A DNA stretch of 49,935 nt from an uncultured bacterium. Its GTDB lineage: Bacteria; Planctomycetota; UBA1135; GCA-002686595. Position 1 is the stretch's first letter, and each line of letters opens with the position of its first letter. The stretch lies in NCBI GenBank assembly GCA_938075305.1, contig CALJGV010000015.1, forward strand, positions 1 through 49,935. Reading direction: 5' to 3'. Positions 17,198 to 27,551 of this stretch are shown here, in pieces. A program made the position numbers and the translations under genes. Below the pieces are notes generated by a model that did not search any database, had not been told where the DNA came from, and saw only the letters and a program-made list of their open reading frames with translations.

Positions 17198-19402
17198 TCA
17201 CTCGCGGTCCCAGATCCAGATCGTGTCCCGCCCGATGACGTGGACCCTGTTGCCCAAGAGGATCACATCTCCACCACGCCCGGCGCCGCGGCTCGGGAGG
17301 GCCGCAGCGGCGACCAGTCGCAGGTCGGCGGCGAGGCTCAGGATGCCCAGCTCCCGCGTCCCCGCGAACAAGAGGCCCCCGGCCCCCACGGCTGGCCTCC
17401 CGGCGAAGCGCTCGTCGGGGGCGAGGTAGGTGGCGGGTTGCCTCGTGCCACCGGGCTCTTCCACGAGCACGGCGCTGAAGCGGCCGTCCTGGCCGAGGAG
17501 CACCAGTCGGGAGGCCTCGCCCTCGGAGCCAGGAGCGACGGCGGCGAGGTCGATGGCGCCACGGCGAGCCCGGGGCGGCTCGCGGAAGAGCACGCCGTCC
17601 AGGGGGGCGGGCCCGGAGGGCAGCGCGTAGGCGAACTCGGAGTCGAAGGGGGTGAACCACGCGGTGTCCCCGACCACGGCGGGCGGTCGTGACCCGGGCC
17701 AGCCGCCGTCCGAGGCCTTGCGGCGCTGGGTCTGGATCGCCCAGGCGAGCCTGCCGTCGGCCACGTCATAGGCGCAGATCAGCCCGACGTTCGTCCCCAC
17801 GAGGAGGTGCCCCGTGGAGCGGTCGACGTTGAGGGGCATCGTCGTGGTCGCGAAGGAGCCGGCCCTCCCGCGCATGGCCGGGTCGATCATGCCGCGTTCG
17901 GTGGTGACCTCCCGGGACCACTTCACGTCGCCTGTACCAGCGTGAATCGAGAGCAGGCGGACCTCGTCGGCGTGGTCCGATCCTGCGTGCGTCGAGTCGC
18001 CCATTCCGCGGGCGAGCACGAAGATCGAGTCGTCGACCATGACCGGCCCGGGCTGGAACTCCCAGCCGCGACCGAAGCTCCAGCCTTCGACCATTCGCCC
18101 GGACCTGCTAACCAAGGGCGCGGCCGGCTCCTCCGAGGGCTGGGCCTTGGGCGTGGGGCGGCGCACCTGGAACCCGTCGCGGAGCACCCACTCGGTGTCG
18201 AGACCCTGTTCGTTCGGCGCGTGGCGCAGGAGGCCGAGCATGTTCCCCGCGGGCGGGACCTCGACGTCGAGGAAGGGGCGCCGCCGGTCTCCCCGGCCGA
18301 ATACGAGCGCGGCGTACTCGCCGTCGCTCGCGGGATAGGACTTCCAACCACCAGCCGAGGACGACGCTCGCACGATCGGCCGGTTGGTCCCGAAGACCTC
18401 ATCGAGGCCCTTGCGGGCGTGCACCTCCCATCCGTCGTTCTCCTCACCGACGAGGAGCACCCCGTACGCGCCCTGGACCAGGAGGCTCCCGTCGATGAAG
18501 AAGGCCAGCCCGGACCCGAGGCCGCGGCCGAAGGGCTCCTGGGGGGTCCTGTCGATGCCGGAGATGCGCCGGCATGCCTCCAGCCGCAGCGTCGGGGGAG
18601 CCCCCGTCACCGCGTCCGGCCCCGGAAACGCGGCCTGGGGACGGGTGTGGTCACCGACGAAGGAGGCTGCTCCTTGGGAGACGATCGTGCGCCGGCGCCG
18701 GGCCACCGCCGCGAGGGCCGCGTCGCCAGCGCGGTCGCCCCAAGCGGCTCCGCCGAGCTCGGCGTGGCGTGCGGCGCGGCTGGCCCAGACCGTGGCGCTG
18801 ACAGGGCGCCCCTCCTCGAGCTCGAGGTCCACGAGGGCGAGCGCCGCGCGGCAGGCGGCTGGCGTGCACGGGAACGTCCGCTCAACCTCGGCCAGGCCGG
18901 CGGGGGACACGGTCTCCCGGTCGAGCTCTCGGCGGAGGGCGGCGTCCGCCCCCGGCGCGAAGCGCGTGACCCACGCGCTCCGGGCCCCCGCGGACACCGC
19001 GGCGAGGCGCCGTTGAACGGCGACCGCAGCATCCTCGGAGCGACGGGTATGGGTCCGGTTCGGGTCGGGGAGCCAGTCCGGTCTCGCGTCGGGGTCGGGG
19101 AGGAGTCGGATCCCGTCGCCCGCGCTCGAGAGCAGAAGCGCATTGCGCCAGCCATCGAAGGCGCGCACGCGCGCCGAGTCGCGGTCGGCTTCGCTCGCCG
19201 AGAGCGATGCTCCCCACGCCTCGTCGCCCGTCCGGAGTGCGGTCGCCGCGATATTCTGGTCAGGGAGGGGCGTGCTGTTCCTGAGCGGCCCCTCGTCCGC
19301 GGTGGCGAGCCGGACCGGCGCCCACGGCGAGGCCGCGCCCGCGGACGGCGACGCCCATGCGGCCAGCGTCAACCAGATCCAGGTGGAGGGGTGAGGGCCC
19401 AT
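17198..19402 (-). CDS. Exported PQQ-like beta-propeller protein
   Basis: This 734-aa protein starts with a signal peptide (WIWLTLAAWASPSAGAASP). The N-terminal third is Ala/Arg-rich and helical. The C-terminal half contains propeller blades such as LLSIHAGTGDVKWSREV, VDRSTGHLLVGTNVGLICAYD and VADGRLAWAIQTQRR, ending in VIGRDTIWIWDRE. The pattern (helical first part, propeller second part) echoes the 1,616-aa propeller protein in the operon downstream, so the two may be related scaffolds. It is separated from MoxR by about 308 bases and is probably a separate transcription unit. No catalytic motif is visible. Confidence 0.72.
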   Translation of the reverse strand: MGPHPSTWIWLTLAAWASPSAGAASPWAPVRLATADEGPLRNSTPLPDQNIAATALRTGDEAWGASLSASEADRDSARVRAFDGWRNALLLSSAGDGIRLLPDPDARPDWLPDPNRTHTRRSEDAAVAVQRRLAAVSAGARSAWVTRFAPGADAALRRELDRETVSPAGLAEVERTFPCTPAACRAALALVDLELEEGRPVSATVWASRAARHAELGGAAWGDRAGDAALAAVARRRRTIVSQGAASFVGDHTRPQAAFPGPDAVTGAPPTLRLEACRRISGIDRTPQEPFGRGLGSGLAFFIDGSLLVQGAYGVLLVGEENDGWEVHARKGLDEVFGTNRPIVRASSSAGGWKSYPASDGEYAALVFGRGDRRRPFLDVEVPPAGNMLGLLRHAPNEQGLDTEWVLRDGFQVRRPTPKAQPSEEPAAPLVSRSGRMVEGWSFGRGWEFQPGPVMVDDSIFVLARGMGDSTHAGSDHADEVRLLSIHAGTGDVKWSREVTTERGMIDPAMRGRAGSFATTTMPLNVDRSTGHLLVGTNVGLICAYDVADGRLAWAIQTQRRKASDGGWPGSRPPAVVGDTAWFTPFDSEFAYALPSGPAPLDGVLFREPPRARRGAIDLAAVAPGSEGEASRLVLLGQDGRFSAVLVEEPGGTRQPATYLAPDERFAGRPAVGAGGLLFAGTRELGILSLAADLRLVAAAALPSRGAGRGGDVILLGNRVHVIGRDTIWIWDRE

Positions 19403-19528
19403 GGGAGAGACGATGCCACGAAGTGCTCCCGGTGGCGAGGGCGGGCCTCGGGCGAGGATCGGGTCAGCTCTCCGCGCCGGGCGCAGGGGAGGGTCGCGTC
19501 GAGGCGTGCCCGAGAGCGCCGGTGGCGC

Positions 19529-19849
19529 TCAGCGGGAGCCTTGCTCGGGCGTGTCCTCGGTCTGGGCGGCGCGACGCCGCCGCTCCTGGTAGACCGGGTC
19601 TTCCCAAGCCCGGTGCTCCGCCGACATGACCTCGAACTCCTGAGAGGTCTGCTCGTGCCGCTCCTCGACCACCGGCCGCTCCCGTTCGAGGCGCTTCTGC
19701 TCGGCGAGGGCAGGGCGCAGCCCACCGACCGAGATCTGCCAGAAAAGGAGCGCCGGGACCCAGACCGGCGACCAGGTGATCGCCGACTTGAAGATGCGGA
19801 CCGGGAGCGGTGAGGGGATGGGGCGGACGATCGCCATGGCTCTCAGCAT
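19529..19849 (-). CDS. Small FtsB/DivIC-like membrane coiled-coil protein
   Basis: This 106-aa protein has a short N terminus, one hydrophobic segment (AITWSPVWVPALLFWQISVGG, about 24-44) and a charged coiled coil (LAEQKRLERERPVVEERHEQ). It ends with EDPVYQERRRR. That ending resembles the DPxYIExxAR element that closes the coiled coil in FtsB/DivIC septum proteins. It sits 115 bases downstream of enolase on the same strand, the position of ftsB in many bacteria. Both size and topology fit a single-pass bitopic divisome subunit. Sequence similarity is weak by eye, so the call rests on topology plus synteny. The start could also be the Met at 19837. Confidence 0.6.
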   Translation of the reverse strand: MLRAMAIVRPIPSPLPVRIFKSAITWSPVWVPALLFWQISVGGLRPALAEQKRLERERPVVEERHEQTSQEFEVMSAEHRAWEDPVYQERRRRAAQTEDTPEQGSR

Positions 19850-19964
19850 GGGACAACACGGCCCCTCTCCACAAGCAGCAAGGCGGGCCTCCCGAAGGGG
19901 GGGGCGCCCGTGTTGCGAGGCCGTGAAGGGGCCCCTTGGGGGTCAAGGGCTTAGATCGGACCGA

Positions 19965-22168
<2,204 letters not shown>

Positions 22169-22181
22169 CGGCGCGATCGAG

Positions 22182-23564
22182 ATGGTGAGGTCGAGAATCA
22201 CGGCGGCCATCGCCCTGGGCGCCAACGTCGGCGAGCCCGAGCGGACCTTCAAGCGCGCCCTCTCCCTGCTGGAGCGCGACGGCGACGTGCAGATCCTCCG
22301 TCGATCCCACTGGCACGGGACCGACGCCGTGGGGGGGCCAGCGGAGCAACCGGACTACACGAACGGGGCCGTGCTCGTGGAGACCACCCTCACCCCGGAG
22401 ACCCTGCTCGAGCGGCTCCACGGCATCGAGGCCCACCTCGGGCGGGACCGCGCGAACGAGGAGCGTCGCGGACCGCGTGTCCTCGACCTCGACCTGCTCT
22501 ATGCGCTGGACGAGGAGGGGGCCTTGCTCGCGGAGCACGGCGACGAGCTTCACCTGCCCCACCCCCGCATGGAGGAGCGGCCCTTCGTCCTGGCACCGCT
22601 CAAGGAGATCGCCTCTGCTCAGCGCCTGCCCCGGTCGGGGCGTACGGTGGCGGAGCAGCTTGACTTCCTCGAGCAGAGCGGTGGACTGGCGCGCCTCGAA
22701 TCACCCGCCGAGGCGCGGGCCTGGTGCGAGGCCGCGCGCGCGGCGGGCGCGACCATCGGCTTCGTGCCGACCATGGGCGCGCTGCACCAGGGGCACCTCG
22801 AGCTCGTCCGGCGGGCGGCCATGGAGAACGACCTCGCCTGCGTCTCGGTGTTCGTGAACCCGCTTCAGTTCAACGACCCCGCCGACCTGGAGAAGTACCC
22901 CCGCGACCTCGAGGGCGACGCCAGGCTCCTCGCCGGCGTGGGCTGCGCCATGGTGTTCACCGGGACCCTCGAGGGCTTCTTTCCCGACGAGCTGGTGGGC
23001 GGGGAGCTCCCCGCCGCGGCCCATGTCCCCCCCGGCCCCTGCGCCTCCGGGCTTGAGGGTGAGTTCCGCCCGGGCCACTTCGACGGGGTCGCGACGATCG
23101 TCGACAGGCTCTTCGACGTGGTGGAGCCGACCCGGGCCTACTTCGGCGCGAAGGACTTTCAGCAGTGCCTCGTGGTGCAGCACGTGGCGGACCGGCGCGG
23201 GGGCGCCCCCGAGATCGTCCGGTGCCCGACGGTGCGAGAGTCGACCGGGATCGCCATGTCCTCCCGCAACGCGCTGCTTGATGACGGGGCCCGGGAGACG
23301 GCGCTGGCGCTCCACCGCGGGCTCTCCGCGGCCAAGGCCGCGTGGGCGGCGGGGGACCGTGACGCCAGTTCCCTGTCTCAGCGGCTGAGGGACGGGGTCT
23401 CAGGGCCCGGCGTCGAGCTCGAATACGCCGAGGTGCGGGACCCGCAGCGGTGGACGGCCGCGGCGCCCAGCGGTGCGCTCGAGCGTGCGGTGGGGCTCGT
23501 CGCCGCCAACGTTGGGGGCGTGCGGCTGATCGACAACATGGAGCTCGACGGGGACCCGCGGTGA
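22182..23564 (+). CDS. folK-panC: Fused FolK-PanC: HPPK (folate) and pantothenate synthetase
   Basis: This single 460-aa frame carries two enzymes from different vitamin pathways. Residues 1 to about 150 are 6-hydroxymethyl-7,8-dihydropterin pyrophosphokinase: AIALGANVGEP at the start, then RRGPRVLDLDLLYA with the metal-binding D-x-D, and LPHPRMEERPFVLAPL. Residues about 170-460 are pantothenate synthetase: IGFVPTMGALHQGHLELVRR with the H-x-G-H nucleotide motif, VSVFVNPLQFN, YFGAKDFQQCLVV and SSRNALLDDGARE. All key motifs of both halves are present and the linker is uninterrupted, so it reads as a true fusion. The PanC stop overlaps the IspE start as GTGA. Confidence 0.93.
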   Translation: MVRSRITAAIALGANVGEPERTFKRALSLLERDGDVQILRRSHWHGTDAVGGPAEQPDYTNGAVLVETTLTPETLLERLHGIEAHLGRDRANEERRGPRVLDLDLLYALDEEGALLAEHGDELHLPHPRMEERPFVLAPLKEIASAQRLPRSGRTVAEQLDFLEQSGGLARLESPAEARAWCEAARAAGATIGFVPTMGALHQGHLELVRRAAMENDLACVSVFVNPLQFNDPADLEKYPRDLEGDARLLAGVGCAMVFTGTLEGFFPDELVGGELPAAAHVPPGPCASGLEGEFRPGHFDGVATIVDRLFDVVEPTRAYFGAKDFQQCLVVQHVADRRGGAPEIVRCPTVRESTGIAMSSRNALLDDGARETALALHRGLSAAKAAWAAGDRDASSLSQRLRDGVSGPGVELEYAEVRDPQRWTAAAPSGALERAVGLVAANVGGVRLIDNMELDGDPR

Positions 23565-24499
23565 CCATCACCCTGCTCGCGAACGCCAAGATCAACCCGA
23601 CCCTGCGGGTGATGGGGCGCAGGGAGGACGGCTTCCACGAGCTCGTCACCACCATGCTCGCCCTCGAGCTCGGGGACGTGGTGTCCGTCTCCCTCTCCGG
23701 CAGCGACGGGGTCGAGGCGACGGTGCGCGGGGAGCTGGCCTCGCCCGACATCCCCACGGACGGGAGCAACCTCGCTGTCCGAGGAGCCATGCTCGGACGC
23801 GACGCCGCGGGATCGGTGGCGGGGCTCACGGTTCAGGTCATCAAGAACATCCCGAGCCGCGCCGGGCTGGGGGGCGGGAGCTCCGACGCCGCGGCGGCCG
23901 CGCGCGCCGCGGTGGTAGAGCTGGGGGAGAAAGACTCATGCCTGGAAGGTCGGCTCGGGGCCCTCGGTTCGGACTGCGCCTTCTTCCAGGCGGCGCGGCG
24001 AACGGGCGCCGCCTTGGCCCTCGGAAGGGGTGAAGAGATCACCCCGCTGGAGGGTCCCCGCGGCTGGTGGGTCGCGCTGCTCACGCCAGAAGTGGAGTGC
24101 TCCACACCCGCGGTCTACGGCGCCCTCGCCGCCGGGCCCGCGGCGCCCGCGCCGGGCTGGCGAGTGCAGGCGGCCTCCGCTGCGCGAGAGCTCCTCGGGC
24201 TCTCCGCCCTGGAGGCGCGGGAGGCGCTCGCGAACGACCTCGAGCCTGCTGCCTGCGCGGCGGTGCCGGGGCTCCAGCCCTGGTTCGCGCTCCTCGCGGC
24301 CGAGTCTGCGGCGCACTTCCGCCTCGCGGGCAGCGGCTCGAGCTTCTTCGGGCTCTTCGAAGACGAGCCGTCGGCGCGGGAGACCCTCGGGCGGATCGAG
24401 GCCCGCGCCGCCGCGCAGGGGCTCGGGATCCGGCTCTCCCTCGTGACCCGCCCCGCGGGCTCCGCGCTCACCACGGTGCCGGGGGTCGACCTTGGCTGA
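23561..24499 (+). CDS. ispE: 4-diphosphocytidyl-2-C-methyl-D-erythritol kinase (IspE)
   Basis: ATP-dependent GHMP kinase of the non-mevalonate isoprenoid pathway, cytoplasmic. The start is the GTG at 23561, overlapping the PanC stop by four bases; it yields VTITLLANAKINPTLRVMGR, the expected IspE N terminus (AKIN-L-V--RREDGFHEL). The kinase motif IPSRAGLGGGSSDAAAAAR is intact, and FRLAGSGSSFFGLF matches the C-terminal glycine-rich motif. At 312 aa the length is slightly above the usual 280-300. The product is encoded between PanC and the DUF2520 protein in the coupled operon. Confidence 0.94.
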   Translation: MTITLLANAKINPTLRVMGRREDGFHELVTTMLALELGDVVSVSLSGSDGVEATVRGELASPDIPTDGSNLAVRGAMLGRDAAGSVAGLTVQVIKNIPSRAGLGGGSSDAAAAARAAVVELGEKDSCLEGRLGALGSDCAFFQAARRTGAALALGRGEEITPLEGPRGWWVALLTPEVECSTPAVYGALAAGPAAPAPGWRVQAASAARELLGLSALEAREALANDLEPAACAAVPGLQPWFALLAAESAAHFRLAGSGSSFFGLFEDEPSARETLGRIEARAAAQGLGIRLSLVTRPAGSALTTVPGVDLG

Positions 24500-25355
24500 C
24501 CCCATCCACGAGCTGGGCATCATCGGAGGCGGCCGGGTCGCGGCCGCCCTGGCCTCGAGCCTCGGGGCGGACCTTGAGCTGTCACTCCACGCTCGCCATC
24601 CGGAACGCCTGAAGGTCTCTCCCCATGGACCCACGGTCTCCTGCGATAAGGACCTCGCGGGCGTCGCGGCGCGTGGGCTGATCGTCATCGCCGTGAGCGA
24701 CGACGCAATTCACGTGGTCGCGGGGGCTCTTGCGAGGGAACTCGGCGCGGGGCCGCGGGTGGCGGGCTCGGTCACGTGTGTGCTGCACACCAGCGGCGCG
24801 ACGACGGGCGCGCGCTCTCTTGCGCCGCTGCTCGAGGTCCCTGGGGTCGAGGTGGGTTCGATCCACCCGCTCGTCGCCGTGCCGCCGGCCGCGGTCCCAG
24901 GCTTCTTCACCAACGCGCCCTTCGTCATCGAGACCAGCGGCGAGGTGGCCGCACGTCGGGCACGGGAGCTGGTGGACTGGCTCGGTGGAGAGCCCATCGA
25001 ACTCCCGGACTCATCGGAGCAGACCAAGGCCCGCTACCACGCCCTGGCGACCATGGTGGCCACGGGCACGGTGTCCCTCGTGGACCGCGCGGCCGAGACC
25101 CTCGCCTTGGACGACAGCCAGCGCGCCGCGTTCCGGGAGGCCTTCGGGCGCCTCGCCATGACCGCGGCGGTGAACGCCAGCGATGGACCTGGCCGGGACG
25201 TGCTCACCGGCCCCGTGGCGCGGGGGGACGCCGCCACCCTTCAGCTGCACGACCGGGTCCTCGGTGGCCTCTCCGTGGAGGCGCTCCACGCCGCGGTCCG
25301 CCGTGCTGCCCTGGACATGATCGACCGAGGGCGACCGGAAGGGGGAGGCGCGTGA
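24492..25355 (+). CDS. Rossmann-like/DUF2520 protein, candidate ketopantoate reductase
   Basis: This 287-aa protein starts at TTG (24492), overlapping the IspE stop by 8 bases. The N terminus LGIIGGGRVAAALASSLGA is a GxGxxA-type Rossmann nucleotide site. The middle VAGSVTCVLHTSGATTGARS and VGSIHPLVAVPP, and the C-terminal helical part (EQTKARYHALATMVATGTVS), match the DUF2520 pattern. From the family, DUF2520 genes occur next to panB/panC, and a PanG-type ketopantoate reductase has been reported; I recall, without being able to check, that it belongs to this group. With PanC fused just upstream, a role in pantothenate synthesis is reasonable, but substrate is unproven. Confidence 0.75.
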   Translation: MADPIHELGIIGGGRVAAALASSLGADLELSLHARHPERLKVSPHGPTVSCDKDLAGVAARGLIVIAVSDDAIHVVAGALARELGAGPRVAGSVTCVLHTSGATTGARSLAPLLEVPGVEVGSIHPLVAVPPAAVPGFFTNAPFVIETSGEVAARRARELVDWLGGEPIELPDSSEQTKARYHALATMVATGTVSLVDRAAETLALDDSQRAAFREAFGRLAMTAAVNASDGPGRDVLTGPVARGDAATLQLHDRVLGGLSVEALHAAVRRAALDMIDRGRPEGGGA

Positions 25356-26893
25356 ACCCAGGCCCCCTGGTGATCTCGCTCCTCCCGCGGTCCTTCGAGT
25401 CCCTGGGGCGTGCGCTCGAGGGCGGGGCCCACGCGGACGCGGACGTGGTTGAGCTGAGGCTCGATCACCTCGCCCATGAGGTCGAGCGAGACCCGGAGGG
25501 ATTGCGCTCGCTCGTGGGGCGGGCGGGGCGGCCGGTCTTCGCTGCGCTCCATGGGGAGGAGGGCTTCGGCGGGTTCAGGGGGGACGTCGACGCCCGACGC
25601 GAGCTGCTGAGGGCCGCGGTGTCTGCGGGAGCGGTCCGCGTGGACGTCGACGAGCGCTTCGCCCGGGAGATCGGAGACCTCGGGGTGGGACGGATCCTCT
25701 CGACCCATCGCGCGGCGGCCACGGCATCGGAGCTCGACGTGCTCGCTGCGCAGCTCGACGCGCTCGCGGTGCCCGGTCGCGACCTGGTCAAGTTGGCCCC
25801 CGCCGCGGAGACCGCGGCGCAGGGGATCGAGCTCCTCCGCTGGCTCGGACGGCGTGAACCGGGGACGACGGCGGCGGTCTCCACCGGGACGGCGGGCTCT
25901 TTCACCCGGCTCCTGGCCCCCGCGTTCGGCGGCGCCCTGACCTTCGCCGCCCCCGCGACGGGTGGGGGAGAGGACCTGCCACTCGCCGCCCCAGGACAGC
26001 TAGCCGCCGGTCACATGCGCGCCGTGTGGCCCGGTCGAGTTCCCTCCGAAGAGACGGATGTGGCGCTCGTCTGCGGCGACCCCATCAGCCACTCCGCGGG
26101 GCCCGTGGTCCACGGCGCCGCCCTCCGTGTGACCGGCGTCGACGGCGTCCTCGCGCCAACCCTCGCATCACCTCAAGAGGTGCTCGGGCTCGCTCCTCGG
26201 CTCGTGGGGCTCTCCGTCACGGCGCCCTACAAGGTCGGCGCCATGGGGCTCGTGGGGGAGTCCTCCCCCGGGGCCGACGCCATCGGCGCCCTGAACACGA
26301 TCGAGGTGGACGGCGCAGGCGCGGGCCGGGGTTCGAACTCGGACGCCCCCGCCATCCGCCTCGCGCTTGAGGCCGCCGGCGCGCAGCTCCCGGAGGCCAC
26401 GGCCCTGGTGATCGGGGCCGGCGGCGCGGCGCGAGCCGCAGTCCACGCGCTCCGCGAGGCCGGTGCGACGGTCGTGGTCGCGGCGCGCCGGCTAGACGCC
26501 GCTCGCGACCTCGGTCCGGATCGAGCGGTGACGCTCGAGGACCTCGGCGACGTTCACCCCTCGGTCATCGTGCACGCCACCCCGCTGGGGACCGAGGGGC
26601 GGGGCCTCGCCCCCGTTCCGGGCGCGCTGCTCGCGCCGGGGGTCACGGTCCTCGACGCGGTCTACCGCCCCCGGGAGACGGAGCTCCTCCGGCGGGCACG
26701 GTCGGCGGGGGCGAAGGCGGTGGAGGGCACCGAGTGGTTCCTCCGCCAGGCGTGGCTCCAGCACCTCGTGATCTTCCGGCGCGGGTATCAGGCGCGCTTC
26801 GGACCCGCGGGCCCCCCCGAGCAGGTCTCCTCGGCCGCGATGGCGGCCATGGGGCGGGCGCTGGACGACTGGCTCGGAGAGCGGCGGCCATGA
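25352..26893 (+). CDS. aroDE: Bifunctional 3-dehydroquinate dehydratase / shikimate dehydrogenase (AroD-AroE)
   Basis: Starts at GTG 25352, overlapping the previous stop as GTGA; the longer open frame upstream is spurious. The 513-aa product combines two consecutive shikimate-pathway steps. Residues 1 to about 210 are type I dehydroquinase: VVELRLDHL near the start, ILSTHRAA with the catalytic His, and DLVKLAPAAET with the Schiff-base Lys. Residues about 230-513 are shikimate dehydrogenase: ALVCGDPISHSAGPVVHGAA, LSVTAPYKVGAM with the catalytic Lys, GSNSDAPAI, ALVIGAGGAARAAVHAL and HATPLGTEG. The usual NTD is NSD here, a conservative change. Fused AroDE proteins are known in plants and chlamydiae. 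Confidence 0.93.
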   Translation: MNPGPLVISLLPRSFESLGRALEGGAHADADVVELRLDHLAHEVERDPEGLRSLVGRAGRPVFAALHGEEGFGGFRGDVDARRELLRAAVSAGAVRVDVDERFAREIGDLGVGRILSTHRAAATASELDVLAAQLDALAVPGRDLVKLAPAAETAAQGIELLRWLGRREPGTTAAVSTGTAGSFTRLLAPAFGGALTFAAPATGGGEDLPLAAPGQLAAGHMRAVWPGRVPSEETDVALVCGDPISHSAGPVVHGAALRVTGVDGVLAPTLASPQEVLGLAPRLVGLSVTAPYKVGAMGLVGESSPGADAIGALNTIEVDGAGAGRGSNSDAPAIRLALEAAGAQLPEATALVIGAGGAARAAVHALREAGATVVVAARRLDAARDLGPDRAVTLEDLGDVHPSVIVHATPLGTEGRGLAPVPGALLAPGVTVLDAVYRPRETELLRRARSAGAKAVEGTEWFLRQAWLQHLVIFRRGYQARFGPAGPPEQVSSAAMAAMGRALDDWLGERRP

Positions 26894-27429
26894 ACGTGGT
26901 GGGGAACGAGCAGAGGGTCCTCGCCCTCGTGGGGCTGCGGTGCTCGGGCAAGACCACGGTGGGCCGGGCGCTGGCGGAGCTCTCCGGGGCGGCGTTCCTT
27001 GATCTTGACGAGGAGGTCGCCTCACAGGCGGGGCTCGGGTCGGCGGGAGAGGTCATCGAGGCGCTCGGGCTCGACCGCTTCAGGGAGTTGGAGGCGGAGG
27101 CGCTGGCGAGGGTCTTCGAGACCGCAGGGGGCAGGACGGTCCTCGCCACGGGCGGGGGGGCGGTGGAGTCCGCCGGTTCGGTGGAGCGGCTCCGGCAGGA
27201 CGCCTTCGTGGTCTGGCTGCGGGCGCCCTTGGCGGTCCTGCGTCAGCGGATGGGGGACGACCCGACCTCCGCGAGACCGAGGATCACGCCCGGAGATGAA
27301 GACGAGTTCATCTCCTTGGATCGCCGCCGGGCGCCGCTGTACGAGGCCGCCGCCAACGTGGTCCTCGAGGTGGGCGAGCGGGCACCAGGGGACCTCGCGG
27401 CGGCGCTGGACGGGATCTGGCGCGGTTGA
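26890..27429 (+). CDS. aroK: Shikimate kinase
   Basis: Phosphorylates shikimate at O3 using ATP. Starts at the ATG at 26890, overlapping the AroDE stop as ATGA. The 179-aa product has Walker A LVGLRCSGKTTVGRAL, the shikimate-binding Asp pair in AAFLDLDEEVA, the Arg-containing FRELEAEALARV, and the conserved TVLATGGGAV. Length is normal for the family. Nearby RPRITPGDEDEFISLDRRRA fits the lid and adenine-binding region. It closes the translationally coupled series from folK-panC and places three shikimate activities in two adjacent genes. Confidence 0.93.
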   Translation: MNVVGNEQRVLALVGLRCSGKTTVGRALAELSGAAFLDLDEEVASQAGLGSAGEVIEALGLDRFRELEAEALARVFETAGGRTVLATGGGAVESAGSVERLRQDAFVVWLRAPLAVLRQRMGDDPTSARPRITPGDEDEFISLDRRRAPLYEAAANVVLEVGERAPGDLAAALDGIWRG

Positions 27430-27551
27430 CCCGCCGGGGGACTTCGCCCTCGGTTCCCCGCGCGTGGGGCCGGATCCGCGCAAGATGAAGCCGGGCGGTG
27501 CTCGATAAGACCACCGGAGAGAGCACGCGCCCCTGGGATCGGAGGCCAGCG

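Noticed and set aside
19854..19915. 8-bp inverted repeat (CAACACGG/CCGTGTTG) between eno and the FtsB-like gene
   Set aside because: The arms are 46 bases apart and there is no T-run, so it is not a convincing terminator or operator.
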